Below, in pieces: positions 33,437 to 42,655 of a DNA stretch of 64,000 nt. Where the stretch lies: contig CBDIQW010000001.1 in the NCBI GenBank assembly GCA_965283955.1, positions 2,790,001 through 2,854,000 of the forward strand, read 5' to 3'. How positions within the stretch are numbered: position 1 is the first letter of the stretch; each line of letters opens with the position of its first letter. The position numbers and the translations under genes are program-made. The notes beneath the pieces were generated by a model. It was given only the letters and a program-made list of their open reading frames with translations. It was not told where the DNA came from and did not search any database. The DNA comes from Emticicia sp965283955. GTDB taxonomy: Bacteria; Bacteroidota; Bacteroidia; Cytophagales; Spirosomataceae.

Positions 33437-34006
33437 TTAATCCTCTCGCTCCAACGAAACATTATCAATCGGACGAAGAATCAATGGCACTTTCTCGACT
33501 TTTACATTGCTTGTGTCAAGCCCGAACCACTTATCTTCTGAGTTCGTGAAACCTTTAATGAAGAAGTAAGCTTCCATCGTTAGTCGTTCCCAGAATGGAA
33601 GTTTGTTTTCATTCGATAAGTATCTTTCCAAAACAACGAAACGGAAATCGCCAGTTACATTTTGTTTGCTTAGCGACTCGTATCGGCTTCTGATGTCAAC
33701 CTCTTTGCGTTTTACCATTTCTTCGATAACTTTTCTGAAATAAAGATTGATTTTTTGTTCAACCCTAAAGCCCAGCTTGAAAGTTACTTTAATTACATCA
33801 TCGGGTTCGATGATATTTACTTTATATTTCATTGTGTAAGGCTCATCGGTAATATCAACGTGAATAAACCAATAAATATCGGCACGTTTGGGGCGTTTCT
33901 CAAAAATTGAATACATCACCTTTGATTCAATTTCCGAAACTCGGTGAGCATTACTCATATAAACCAAGTGTGTTGAATATTTCTGAACCGATTCATCTTT
34001 ACTCAA
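33437..34006 (-). CDS. kup: Kup potassium transporter, C-terminal fragment
   Basis: Encodes the soluble C-terminal domain of Kup: THLVYMSNAHRVSEIESKV, FEKRPKRADIYWFIHVDITD and EPYTMKYKV. The homologous frame is open further upstream as IIKNRLTEFVKLEKYIDGLK (to about 34063), so the ATG at 34006 is not the true start. See the N-terminal fragment for the break. Confidence 0.78.
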   Translation of the reverse strand: MSKDESVQKYSTHLVYMSNAHRVSEIESKVMYSIFEKRPKRADIYWFIHVDITDEPYTMKYKVNIIEPDDVIKVTFKLGFRVEQKINLYFRKVIEEMVKRKEVDIRSRYESLSKQNVTGDFRFVVLERYLSNENKLPFWERLTMEAYFFIKGFTNSEDKWFGLDTSNVKVEKVPLILRPIDNVSLERED

Positions 34007-34061
34007 TTCTTTTAAGCCATCAATGTATTTTTCCAGTTTAACAAATTCAGTGAGGCGATTT

Positions 34062-35378
34062 TTAATGATATTCGGAACGATACCAAATAATCATAACCAA
34101 CGCAATCACCGAAGCAATTAATACCGAAACCCAACCACCATGACTAAATTTAAGCATATTAGCTGCCAAGAAAGCACCTTCAATCAAAACATAGACTACC
34201 AAAAAGGCCACAATCCAAGCCTTATTGAAGCGATGAGTATAAAGATAATACGCCGCTAAAACTGTGGTCATCAACATTGTGAGGGTAATGGCTAAGCCAT
34301 AAGCAGCCTCCATATTGGCAGATTCTTTGAAATAAAGCACCACGCCTACACAACCTGCCCAAAGTAACCAGTTGATACTGCGGATATAAAGTTGCCCTTT
34401 GTGGTCAGAAGGGTATTTCAAACGAACTTTTGGCCAAAAAGTAAGGCGAATTGCCTCCGAAATCAAGGTATAAGAACCCGTAATTAAGGCTTGGCTGGCA
34501 ATGATAGTAGCCATTGTGGCAATGCCAATACCAATCAACAAAAACCAATCAGGCATTAATTGGTAAAATGGCTTACGGCCATCTAAATGTTGACCATTCA
34601 TTGAAATTGCCCAAACACCTTGCCCAAAGTAGTTAAGTAGCAAACAGATTTTAACAAAAATCCAGCTAATTCTGATATTTCCACGACCGCAATGCCCTAA
34701 ATCAGAGTAAAGAGCTTCTGCTCCTGTCGTACACAAAAACACCGAACCGAGTAGCCAAAAGCCATCTTGGTGGAAAAACAATAAGCGATAGGCATGATAA
34801 GGGTTTAGGGCTTTGAAAATGGCTGGGTCGTTAATAATCTGACGAAGCCCCAAAATAGCCAGCATTGAAAACCAAATAAACATAACAGGCCCGAAAGCTT
34901 TACCAACTAAGTTTGTACCAAATGCTTGTACTAAAAATAGTATCGTTATGATAGTAATGATAATTGGAATGGTGTTAATGTCGGGATAGACAAGCTGTAA
35001 ACCTTCAATTGCTGAAGAAACAGAAACAGGAGGTGTGATGATACCATCAGCCAATAATGTACTACCACCAATAATTGCAGGAATAGTGAGCCATTTGGCG
35101 TGGCGTCTGACAAGTGCGTAAAGTGCAAAAATCCCACCTTCACCGTTGTTATCGGCTCTTAAAATCAGAATGACGTACTTTAGCGTGGTTTGTAGCGTAA
35201 GCGTCCAGAAAATAAGCGATAATGAACCGAAGACAATTTCTTCATCAATTTTTTCTTTGCCAATAATGGCCTGCATTACATAAAGAGGAGATGTACCAAT
35301 ATCTCCGAAAATGATTCCAAGTGTAATAAGCAATCCTGCGGCCGTAACCTTATCAAGGTTTTTGTGATTTTGGCTCAT
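34062..35378 (-). CDS. kup: Kup low-affinity potassium transporter, N-terminal fragment
   Basis: Kup takes up K+ with protons across the inner membrane. The membrane part is complete: GIIFGDIGTSPLYVMQ, NNGEGGIFALYAL, GIITPPVSVSSAIEGL and the remaining helices up to IIWYRSEYH, where the frame ends. The C-terminal domain is one base out of frame downstream; a single extra base around 34071-34078 accounts for it. Joined, the protein would be about 646 residues, the usual size. The break is at the membrane/soluble boundary. Transport can partly persist without the C-terminal domain in some Kup proteins, but not reliably. Confidence 0.88.
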   Translation of the reverse strand: MSQNHKNLDKVTAAGLLITLGIIFGDIGTSPLYVMQAIIGKEKIDEEIVFGSLSLIFWTLTLQTTLKYVILILRADNNGEGGIFALYALVRRHAKWLTIPAIIGGSTLLADGIITPPVSVSSAIEGLQLVYPDINTIPIIITIITILFLVQAFGTNLVGKAFGPVMFIWFSMLAILGLRQIINDPAIFKALNPYHAYRLLFFHQDGFWLLGSVFLCTTGAEALYSDLGHCGRGNIRISWIFVKICLLLNYFGQGVWAISMNGQHLDGRKPFYQLMPDWFLLIGIGIATMATIIASQALITGSYTLISEAIRLTFWPKVRLKYPSDHKGQLYIRSINWLLWAGCVGVVLYFKESANMEAAYGLAITLTMLMTTVLAAYYLYTHRFNKAWIVAFLVVYVLIEGAFLAANMLKFSHGGWVSVLIASVIALVMIIWYRSEYH

Positions 35379-35720
35379 TATTTCTAACGATATTTAGTAA
35401 AAAAGTGTGCAAATGTAGCAGTTTGTAAGAAACTGCAATATTTTATTCGAGTTTTTTTATTTTGTAATTAGTTAAAAATCAGGGTAGAAAAAGGTGTTTC
35501 ATGGAAAAATTAAAAAAAAACCATTTTTAGTGCTATTTGATGTCTGATTAAAATAATCTTTAATCAAGTAAAAATCTGATTCTTAGCTACAACAAGGCCT
35601 ATTTGTCTCGAATTATAATCTGAGACGGCTCAAATCATCTTCTGCAACGAACAGCTTTTCATTTTGCTCCAACTTTGTAGCACCAAATCGCAATGGAGCG
35701 TTTGGCAAAAATTTTATAAA
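35379..35720. other. Intergenic region between kup and the 35721 gene
   Basis: This 342-base gap is AT-rich (including A9). It holds the kup promoter with an inverted repeat at 35410-35438. A weak promoter-like CAACTTTG lies at 35669-35676 ahead of the + strand gene. I see no other coding or RNA signal. Confidence 0.5.
35410..35438 (-). promoter_or_regulatory. kup promoter with operator-like palindrome in the spacer
   Basis: On the minus strand a TTG (35436-35438) and TACATTTG (35410-35417) are 18 bases apart, a canonical Bacteroidota promoter about 32 bases before the kup ATG. The spacer is almost entirely a perfect inverted repeat, GCAGTTT-N5-AAACTGC (35418-35436). A dimeric regulator bound there would block or reshape the promoter. 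Confidence 0.6.
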
Positions 35721-36071
35721 ATGAAAAAGCTATTTCTTACATCAGTCGCATTTACTTTATTTTTTACGTCTTGCCGTAGTCTAACTTCAACAACTTATAT
35801 CAAAGGCAATGATGCTTTTATCTTGGGCAATAATAAGCATGAAGAGTTTTCGGTAAGACTAAAAAATGTTTCTAAAAGCAACCTCGAACTTTGGAGAACA
35901 CCAATTGATGGTGGTAAGCATTCGCCAGTAACCGTAAAGCCCAATGAAACTGTAAAAGTAAATGTAGAAAAAAACACGGCTTTAAAAATTGAAAATAAAA
36001 CTAATGAGCAAGCAACAGTTGAACTTTTGGTAAAAGGAGATACTGGTCTTTCGATGGGTTATAAAAATTAA
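35721..36071 (+). CDS. Small lipoprotein, unknown function
   Basis: 116 residues from ATG 35721 (an earlier start at 35664 adds residues before the signal peptide). Lipobox FTSC gives Cys17. The body is a small beta domain (EEFSVRLKNVSKSNLELWRT; VTVKPNETVKVNVEKNTALK). Probably cotranscribed with the DoxX gene 25 bases downstream. Confidence 0.7.
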   Translation: MKKLFLTSVAFTLFFTSCRSLTSTTYIKGNDAFILGNNKHEEFSVRLKNVSKSNLELWRTPIDGGKHSPVTVKPNETVKVNVEKNTALKIENKTNEQATVELLVKGDTGLSMGYKN

Positions 36072-36096
36072 TTTCTAACATTTTAAACTTTTAAAA

Positions 36097-36582
36097 ATGA
36101 AAAAGCTATTACAACCTATCATGATGCCACATTGGCTACAAGATTTTTTATTTGCCATTCCACGAATCGTGTGTGGATATTTACTTGCTACCGATTTTGG
36201 GGCAGCAAAGTTCGGCTTACCGTGGTCGCCACCCGATAATAATCTTGGATTTTTTGAAGTTGCCTTTTGGTTTCCGAACGATGTGGCTGAGTACGGCGGA
36301 ATCTTCGCACTTTTTCCCGCATTTTTTGCTTGGATGGGAGCTTTCAGCGAAGCCGTTGGCGGATTGTTTCTTTTACTGGGTTTTCAAACTCGCATTGCTT
36401 CGTTTTTGATTTTATGCACAATGTTAGTAGCGGTTTTTATGCAACAATTCAACAATGGTATGTGGAATATGCTTCCCGCAATGGGCTTTTTGTGGGTTAG
36501 CCTTTTTACAATGGTTTTAGGCTCTGGCCGCTTCGGAATTGATTTCTTACTCTCAAAACAATACTATAATGAAAACAAATAA
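36097..36582 (+). CDS. DoxX-family membrane protein
   Basis: 161 residues with four hydrophobic helices and DoxX-like features: FAIPRIVCGYLLATDFGAAK, EYGGIFALFPAFFAWMGAFS, EAVGGLFLLLGFQTRIASF. DoxX proteins are inner-membrane proteins linked to redox processes; the function here is not known. Its end overlaps the start of the next gene by 14 bases, indicating an operon. Confidence 0.85.
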   Translation: MKKLLQPIMMPHWLQDFLFAIPRIVCGYLLATDFGAAKFGLPWSPPDNNLGFFEVAFWFPNDVAEYGGIFALFPAFFAWMGAFSEAVGGLFLLLGFQTRIASFLILCTMLVAVFMQQFNNGMWNMLPAMGFLWVSLFTMVLGSGRFGIDFLLSKQYYNENK

Positions 36583-36931
36583 CATACTCATAATCAGCAT
36601 ATTATTTTTGCTTACTACAAGTTGCGTACAAAAAGCGTATGAACGAAAAGTAACTTTCTTACTACATACCGAACAACTGAAAAACATCGAAAAAGTAGGT
36701 CTTCGAGGCAATAATCGGCCACTTACTTGGCAAAATGACTTAGAAATGACCGCAGTCAAAAAAGATAGCCTTTACTCGGTTACGGTTACTTTTCTAACAG
36801 GCAACAAGTTTGCGGAAGTGAAATTTGTTGTCAACGATGAGTTTGAATTACAAGAAAAAGATAATCGCAGAGTCATTTTCAACGAAAACGGTGAAACTAT
36901 TTACGAAGCAACATTTGACAAAGAAAAGTAG
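36569..36931 (+). CDS. Small lipoprotein with CBM20/48-like beta domain
   Basis: 120 residues from ATG 36569; lipobox TTSC gives Cys18. The core VGLRGNNRPLTWQNDLEMTA, DSLYSVTVTF and AEVKFVVNDEFELQEKDNRR has the layout of starch-binding CBM20/48 domains (xVRGNxxxLxW, then KFVVNDxxExxxNRR), known in this phylum as small single-domain proteins. Overlaps the DoxX gene end. Confidence 0.65.
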   Translation: MKTNNILIISILFLLTTSCVQKAYERKVTFLLHTEQLKNIEKVGLRGNNRPLTWQNDLEMTAVKKDSLYSVTVTFLTGNKFAEVKFVVNDEFELQEKDNRRVIFNENGETIYEATFDKEK

Positions 36932-36981
36932 AGCGAAATTCTATTTTGTTCAGAAAAAATCAACACTTAAAACATACAAAT

Positions 36982-37659
36982 ATGAAAAAGGTAATTTTAA
37001 TCATTACAATATTTAGTGTATTTTGCAACATCAGCTTTGCCCAAAAAGGACCATTAAAAGGCACTGGAAAAATTATTTCTCGAACTTTTGATTTTAAAGA
37101 CTTCGATAAAGTTTCGTTTGAAGACTTTGATGGAAAGATTGAAGTAGAAATCGGTAAACCATTTTCGATAAAAGTAGATATTGACGAAAATTTAGAACCA
37201 CGACTCGAAGTACAAAAAGAAGATGCTGAAAACCAACTAACGATACGTTTGGCAGGAAACCTAAACGGAAAACTTTATCTGGAAGATACCCGCATAAAAA
37301 TCAAAGTAACGATGCCCGAAGCATCAGTTCTTAAGCACCGAGGAAATACAAATGTGCATATTTCAGGTGTTTTAGGGCGATATTTCCGACTCGAAAATGA
37401 TGGAAACGGTAATGTAATGCTCCAAGGCAGCATCGACGAACTGGATATCAAAAAAAGCGGCAACGGCAATGTAAATGCTCAAAAACTCATAGCCAAAACC
37501 GCCAAAGTAAAAAGCTATGGCAACGGCAATGTATCGGTAAATTCACAAATCTCGCTTGTTGCTCACGGTACTGGAAACAACAGCGTAATGCAGTTTGGCC
37601 AAGGAAAAATTGACCCGATGTCAGGAATTATTGGCAATGGCGAAGTGAGAAAAATGTAA
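36982..37659 (+). CDS. DUF2807 (GIN domain) exported protein
   Basis: 225 residues from ATG 36982, signal peptide ending NISFAQ. A right-handed beta-helix-like GIN domain is visible: DFDKVSFEDFDGKIEVEIGK, then repeats with a G-N-G-N pattern (ENDGNGNVMLQG, KSGNGNVNAQK, SYGNGNVSVNS). DUF2807 is frequent in Bacteroidota as a putative auto-adhesin. It lies 50 bases after the CBM-like lipoprotein gene. Confidence 0.85.
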   Translation: MKKVILIITIFSVFCNISFAQKGPLKGTGKIISRTFDFKDFDKVSFEDFDGKIEVEIGKPFSIKVDIDENLEPRLEVQKEDAENQLTIRLAGNLNGKLYLEDTRIKIKVTMPEASVLKHRGNTNVHISGVLGRYFRLENDGNGNVMLQGSIDELDIKKSGNGNVNAQKLIAKTAKVKSYGNGNVSVNSQISLVAHGTGNNSVMQFGQGKIDPMSGIIGNGEVRKM

Positions 37660-37721
37660 AAGCATAACATTTTAAAACCAAAATCACTGTTTTTAGTTTA
37701 CGTATATAGATAACAAAAACT

Positions 37722-38759
37722 ATGAAAAAGCTACTTTCACTATTAATTCTTCTCAACTTCAAAAGTTTTGCTCAAAATTACGATGCTATCATAAAAAAGT
37801 ATGATACTTTCAATGGAGTTGTTTTAGTTGCCAATCAAGGGAAAATTGAATTTTTAAAGGGTTTTGGTTTGGCTAACAGACAAGATAATACTCTGATAAA
37901 TCCACAATCGAAATTTCGTATATGCTCAATTACCAAAACCTTTACCGCCGTAATGATTTTGCAGTTGATGGAAGCAGGAAAACTCAAACTTTCGGATAAA
38001 ATTTCGCAGCACTTGCCAAACTATAAAGGTGAAGGAAAAGATAAAGTTACGATTCATCATCTACTAACGTATAGTTCGGGCATCGAAAATCTTGACCAGA
38101 ACAACGAAGAAATGTATGCCTTGAAACTATCGGTCGATAGTATCATGCAACGTTATTGTTCAGGCAAATTGGTAAGTACTCCTGGCGAACGTTTCGATTA
38201 TAAAAATGCTGATTACATTATTCTCGGAAAAATCATCGAAGCTATCACTCAAAAGCCTTACGAGATGGTTTTGCAGGAATATATTTTGGATAAAATAAAT
38301 CTGAAAAATAGTGGAATGCTTTCAAATGATAAAATCATTAAAGGCTTGGTCAGTAGTTATTTATACAATGGAAAAGCTAAAAAATTCATCAATGATGACC
38401 CCTATTGGATTGAAAATTTTTACGCTTCGGGTGCTATGTACGCAACGGCCGAAGACTTATTAAAATTCGACCAAGCTATTTTCCGAAATCAGATTTTATC
38501 AAAATCAAGCGTTGAATTAATGTTAAAGTCATATCCCGAATTGTGGTACGTGGCTTACGGTTTTTGGGTGAGTGAAAACGATTTTGCGGGTAAGAAAATC
38601 AAATGTGCCGACCGACAAGGCAGTATTTCGGGGAGTAATACTTCGTGGTTGCACCTCATCAACGAAAATAAAACATTTATCATCTTTAGTAATACTGATG
38701 CCACCAAAATCAATGATTTACGTAAAGAATTAGTAGAAGCATCACTCGTCAAAAAATAA
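37722..38759 (+). CDS. Class C beta-lactamase-fold serine hydrolase, exported
   Basis: 345 residues with a signal peptide ending KSFAQ. Ser69-x-x-Lys72 (SITK) and Tyr160-Lys-Asn162 provide the class C/DD-peptidase catalytic residues; LLTYSSGIEN follows the family pattern. The usual third motif (H/K-x-G) is not obvious near DRQGSISGS. Such proteins are peptidases, esterases or penicillin-binding-like enzymes; there is no basis to call it a true beta-lactamase. It is 7 bases before the AraC regulator gene, suggesting coregulation. Confidence 0.85.
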   Translation: MKKLLSLLILLNFKSFAQNYDAIIKKYDTFNGVVLVANQGKIEFLKGFGLANRQDNTLINPQSKFRICSITKTFTAVMILQLMEAGKLKLSDKISQHLPNYKGEGKDKVTIHHLLTYSSGIENLDQNNEEMYALKLSVDSIMQRYCSGKLVSTPGERFDYKNADYIILGKIIEAITQKPYEMVLQEYILDKINLKNSGMLSNDKIIKGLVSSYLYNGKAKKFINDDPYWIENFYASGAMYATAEDLLKFDQAIFRNQILSKSSVELMLKSYPELWYVAYGFWVSENDFAGKKIKCADRQGSISGSNTSWLHLINENKTFIIFSNTDATKINDLRKELVEASLVKK

Positions 38760-38766
38760 ATTCTCT

Positions 38767-39897
38767 ATGTCTCTTTACACTACTCCTCTACAATTTGGCT
38801 ATTTTTTGGCTCTGCTCTTTGCTGTTTTACTTTGGTACAGAGGCTGGCAGGAAGAACGGCTTTCTGATAAGTTTTTAGGTTTTGTGATGTTTTTTCTGGC
38901 AATGGAAATCCAAGATTATACTTTTGGTTTTGCTGGAATCAATATTTTGTGGGAAAAGTTTGATGGTTTTCCTCGTTATTTTCATTTAGCTTTTGCTCCG
39001 ACTATTTATTTTTATCTGAAAGCTCAAATCAATCGAGATTTTCGTTTTAAGCCAATTTATTTTCTGCATTACATACCTTATGCTATCTATTTCATTATCA
39101 ATTGTGTAGTTTTCTTGCAAGGAAAAGAGGCCGTAAATAGCTTTAGAAGCTCAACACTTTCTGATTATTTGGGTTGGCTCGAAACAATAGCAATCTGGAC
39201 TTCCTATATTTATTATTTCTATCAATCATTGCGAATTTATAGAGAATATAGAAGCTGGACTGAAACACAATTCTCTGATACTGAAACAATTAGCTTCGTT
39301 TGGCTACGAAATTTTATTTATCTGATTATTGCAGGTGAAGTATTCAAATGGGCATGGGGGCTGGCCGATAAACTACTCGGTGATTTGCCTTTCGAGCAAG
39401 ATTGGTGGTGGCATTTATTTACGGTGCTTATTATTTGTTATGTTGGTATAAAAGGCTATGCACAGCATCAGCCTTTGCGTTTATCTTACAGTAGTAAAAG
39501 CACTGAACAAAGCCTTGTTATTGAAGATGTAAATGTTCAGCTAAACGAGCCAAAAGAAAATGAATATGAAGCAATGAAGCCAAAAATCGAAACACTGATG
39601 CTTCAAGAAAAGTTATTCCTCGAACCCGAACTTTCGTTGAGCGATTTAGCCCAGAAACTTAAAACAAATACATCGGTGCTTTCGGCGGCTATCAATTCAA
39701 ATTTTGGAAAAAACTTTAATGATTTTATTAACGAATATCGAGTAGAAGAATTTAAGAAGCAGATAAAACTTCCACAAAACCAAAACTACACACTTCTGGC
39801 GGTAGCTTTCGACTGCGGATTTAACTCAAAAGCCACTTTCAATCGAGCATTCAAGAAATTTACGGGTCAATCTCCGAGTAGATTTGAAGAAGTTTAA
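38767..39897 (+). CDS. Membrane-embedded AraC-family regulator
   Basis: 376 residues. The N-terminal half contains about six to seven hydrophobic segments, starting LQFGYFLALLFAVLLWYRGW. The C-terminal 100 residues form an AraC helix-turn-helix pair: LSLSDLAQKLKTNTSVLSAA and FNDFINEYRVEEFKKQ, then LLAVAFDCGFNSKATFNRAF ending in FTGQSPSRF. This 7TM-AraC design is common in Bacteroidota. Ligand unknown. It probably regulates the neighbouring serine-hydrolase gene. Confidence 0.9.
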   Translation: MSLYTTPLQFGYFLALLFAVLLWYRGWQEERLSDKFLGFVMFFLAMEIQDYTFGFAGINILWEKFDGFPRYFHLAFAPTIYFYLKAQINRDFRFKPIYFLHYIPYAIYFIINCVVFLQGKEAVNSFRSSTLSDYLGWLETIAIWTSYIYYFYQSLRIYREYRSWTETQFSDTETISFVWLRNFIYLIIAGEVFKWAWGLADKLLGDLPFEQDWWWHLFTVLIICYVGIKGYAQHQPLRLSYSSKSTEQSLVIEDVNVQLNEPKENEYEAMKPKIETLMLQEKLFLEPELSLSDLAQKLKTNTSVLSAAINSNFGKNFNDFINEYRVEEFKKQIKLPQNQNYTLLAVAFDCGFNSKATFNRAFKKFTGQSPSRFEEV

Positions 39898-39903
39898 AAC
39901 AAA

Positions 39904-39933
39904 AAAGCAGCTTCTTGATAAAGAAACTGCTTT
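39904..39933. terminator. Bidirectional terminator
   Basis: AAAGCAG (39904-39910) pairs with CTGCTTT (39927-39933), with an inner TTCTT/AAGAA, flanked by A and T runs. It lies between the AraC gene (+) and the DUF547 gene (-). Confidence 0.65.
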
Positions 39934-39936
39934 GCT

Positions 39937-39964
39937 CCTCCCTATCGGGGAGGTTGGGAGGGGC
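39937..39964. repeat. GC-rich CCTCCC/GGGAGG repeat (family D)
   Basis: CCTCCC (39937-39942) pairs with GGGAGG (39948-39953) around TATCG, then GGTTGGGAGGGGCT follows. It resembles the reverse complement of the terminator-associated element at 30362-30400. Confidence 0.6.
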
Positions 39965-40731
39965 TAATACTTCCCATTTAATTCCCAATTATAAGTCAAA
40001 TAAGATATTCTTGCATCTTTCTTGGCTTTTACCTTAGCATATTTGTTTGCCCAATCAATAACTGGCATTTTATCCTTAAAATCTCCGCCGTACCAATTAA
40101 AGATATTTGATAATTTAGCTTCATCGGCCGAAACCTGATTTTTGCTCGAATCATTCAAGAAATCTACCCCTTGGTCGTCGAGTTGTTGATTTAATTTTGA
40201 AGCCACAAAAGCCTCATTTCTGAGCGGTGGACAAGATTTTGCAGCACAAACTAACGCAAAGTGAATACGAGGCTCATCAAAATCCTTTCTGATAATACCG
40301 TGTTCAATATTATTCAAATCCATTTTCTTTCCACCAATATTGATAAATTTTACATCCCACGGAGTATTCACAAACGGAATTTTTACTTTGCTGCCAATAT
40401 CTTTGATACTTTTTATTTTACTATCTAAATTATCTAAGATAAGTTGAATAGTAAAGGCATTATAAGCATTAATCCAATAAGCGAGCTTTTCATCTTTGCT
40501 CCATTTATCGCCTGGGGCATTGTTTTCTACCAAAGTTAGATACTTTTTCAACTCTGTTTGGTCTTTCTTAAAACCCGCATAATTAACAAATCCTTTTGCA
40601 TCGACGTGTTTTTTCAAGAGGCCATTCCAAATTTCATGGCTAATTGGTTCGGCATTTGATGTCGGTGCGTTTACGGCAAAACAACTACTCACCGTAACTA
40701 ATAGAATACTCAAAAAGGCTGTGATTTTCAT
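39964..40731 (-). CDS. DUF547 protein, exported
   Basis: 255 residues with a signal peptide (MKITAFLSILLVTVSSCFAV). DUF547 features are WNGLLKKHVDAKGFVNYAGF, KLAYWINAYNAFTIQLIL, WDVKFINIGGKKMDLNNIEH and HFALVCAAKSCPPLRNEAF. The family is widespread; some members are called glutaredoxin-linked, without proof. The conserved Cys pair KSC-P-P may be catalytic or structural. Confidence 0.85.
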   Translation of the reverse strand: MKITAFLSILLVTVSSCFAVNAPTSNAEPISHEIWNGLLKKHVDAKGFVNYAGFKKDQTELKKYLTLVENNAPGDKWSKDEKLAYWINAYNAFTIQLILDNLDSKIKSIKDIGSKVKIPFVNTPWDVKFINIGGKKMDLNNIEHGIIRKDFDEPRIHFALVCAAKSCPPLRNEAFVASKLNQQLDDQGVDFLNDSSKNQVSADEAKLSNIFNWYGGDFKDKMPVIDWANKYAKVKAKKDARISYLTYNWELNGKY

Positions 40732-40832
40732 ATTTCTGTGTTTTTTGTCATTATTTGTATTTAGACTACTTTCTTACATATACGTATCTAAGTAGTAAAA
40801 AGTTTGTCATTAACAGATAATAACAAAACCCC

Positions 40833-41945
40833 TTAGACACGCAAGAATATCTTGTAATGATACATCGCTCTCAGAAATGCCCATTTTACTCCAATTACAG
40901 CCAATGTAATGATTACGCCGTAGTAATGTTCACCAAAAAGCTGTCCAAACCATTTGAATAGCCCCTCGGCAGTGTAGTACCAGTCAATAAATAGCCCTGA
41001 GAGATAAATCAAGATAGAATTTAGACCGATTATAGTGAAGAAAAAAGCCCAACGTTGATATTGTAGTACGTCAATAATAAAATAGAATATCGCCAATAGA
41101 ATAAGGCTACAACCACCCGCATAAAGCATAAATGAGCTTGTCCAAAGGTTTTTATTAATCGGGAAAACCAAGCCCCACATTCCACCAATGATTAAGCACA
41201 GTAAGCCACCAATCGCCAACGTAGCAGCTTTTTGAGTCGGAGTTTTTGTAGAATTATTTTTTAAGAAATTTCCTGCAAAAATTCCCAGTAAACCCGTACA
41301 AATAGCTGGAAGTGTCGAGAAAAGGCCTTCGGGGTCATGAATAACGAGGTGTAATCGGCCTGGAAGTACGGTGCGGTCAACCCAAGAAGCGAAATTGCCT
41401 TGAATGGTCAAATCACCCGCCACAAAACCTGGAGCAGCACCAAACTTCATAACTAACCAATAGCCAATCAAGATACCTACAAACCACACATATTGAAAAC
41501 GTTGGCTTGCATATACATAAATAATACAGGCAAACATATAAGCCAAACCAATACGTCCCAGCACACTCGGAAAACGTATCTGCGAAAGTTCTTTTATCTG
41601 TAAACCATTATTATAAATCACACCCAAAAGCACTAAAATGAGTCCACGCTTAATGATTCGTAGCACAATCTTTTGACTTTCAACGCCTTTATCAATTTCA
41701 CGTCCAACCGAATACGGAGTTGAAACGCCCGAAATGAACAAAAACAATGGAAAAATGAGGTCATAAAAGCGAAAGCCATTCCATGCAACGTGCGAAAGCT
41801 GTGTTGCCATCCAAACCGCAGCTGGGTGTTGTGTAGCATGGGCAAGTTCGTGGATAAAATCCTCGCCGCCCATTATCCAAAACATGTCAAAACCACGTAG
41901 GGCATCGAGCGAAAAAAGTCTTTGTTTAGTAGTTGAGGTGTTCAT
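40833..41945 (-). CDS. HGSNAT-like integral-membrane acyltransferase (DUF5009)
   Basis: 370 residues with about ten hydrophobic helices. The start RLFSLDALRGFDMFWIMGGE and FPLFLFISGVSTPYSVGREI match the DUF5009/heparan-alpha-glucosaminide N-acetyltransferase-like family (NagX-type). Such proteins may acetylate glucosamine across the inner membrane. Specificity is not shown by the sequence. A single gene, not in an obvious operon. Confidence 0.85.
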   Translation of the reverse strand: MNTSTTKQRLFSLDALRGFDMFWIMGGEDFIHELAHATQHPAAVWMATQLSHVAWNGFRFYDLIFPLFLFISGVSTPYSVGREIDKGVESQKIVLRIIKRGLILVLLGVIYNNGLQIKELSQIRFPSVLGRIGLAYMFACIIYVYASQRFQYVWFVGILIGYWLVMKFGAAPGFVAGDLTIQGNFASWVDRTVLPGRLHLVIHDPEGLFSTLPAICTGLLGIFAGNFLKNNSTKTPTQKAATLAIGGLLCLIIGGMWGLVFPINKNLWTSSFMLYAGGCSLILLAIFYFIIDVLQYQRWAFFFTIIGLNSILIYLSGLFIDWYYTAEGLFKWFGQLFGEHYYGVIITLAVIGVKWAFLRAMYHYKIFLRV

Positions 41946-42139
41946 TTTTTATTGATTAGGGTAATATTTCAAAGATATAGAAAATTATGGAACGATTGAA
42001 AAGAATATTTCTAATACTTCTAAGAAGGACATTTGTTGGGTTTAAGAATACCTTCTTTTTATTTGGTCAATAACATAAATGTGGTTTTATTTATCATCAA
42101 TTTTTTGTTGTTTTGCTTTAACCTAAAACACGATAATTA

Positions 42140-42655
42140 ATGGCTATTAATTTCAGATTGGCTAATGTTAATGATGCTATCTTGCTAAGAAAACTTTCGG
42201 AAGATACTTTTCGAGATACCTACACAGAGTTTAATACGCCCGAAAATATGGAAGCTCATGTTGCTAAAAACTTTTCGATAGAAGCAATAGTAAATGATTT
42301 GCAGAGTCCTCAGAATCAATATTTTATTATTGAGTTTGACACACAAATAGTTGCTTTTGCCAAACTCGTAAAAGACCATAGCACAAAAGGTTTAACAAAT
42401 AAAAAAGTCGTAGAAATCGAACGTTTTTATGTCGATAAAAGCCTTCATGGACAGCAGTTGGGAAGAAAACTAATGGATTTCTGCACAAACTGGTCAAAAG
42501 AAAACAACTTTGAAACCATTTGGCTCGGAGTATGGGAAAACAATCAAAATGCCATGGAATTTTATAAGAAAATGGGCTTTGAGTTTCTCGACAAACACAT
42601 TTTTGTTCTGGGGACAGAAATTCAGACTGATTTTACGATGAAAAAAGATTTATGA
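42140..42655 (+). CDS. GNAT acetyltransferase 1
   Basis: 171 residues; GNAT features are KVVEIERFYVDKSLHGQQLG with acetyl-CoA loop QQLGRKLM and WLGVWENNQNAMEFYKKMGF. It overlaps the following GNAT gene as ATGA, so the pair is translationally coupled. Substrate unknown. Confidence 0.85.
   Translation: MAINFRLANVNDAILLRKLSEDTFRDTYTEFNTPENMEAHVAKNFSIEAIVNDLQSPQNQYFIIEFDTQIVAFAKLVKDHSTKGLTNKKVVEIERFYVDKSLHGQQLGRKLMDFCTNWSKENNFETIWLGVWENNQNAMEFYKKMGFEFLDKHIFVLGTEIQTDFTMKKDL

Noticed and set aside
37722..38759. Antibiotic-resistance beta-lactamase
   Set aside because: Only the generic SxxK and YxN motifs are present; such serine hydrolases are mostly peptidases or esterases.
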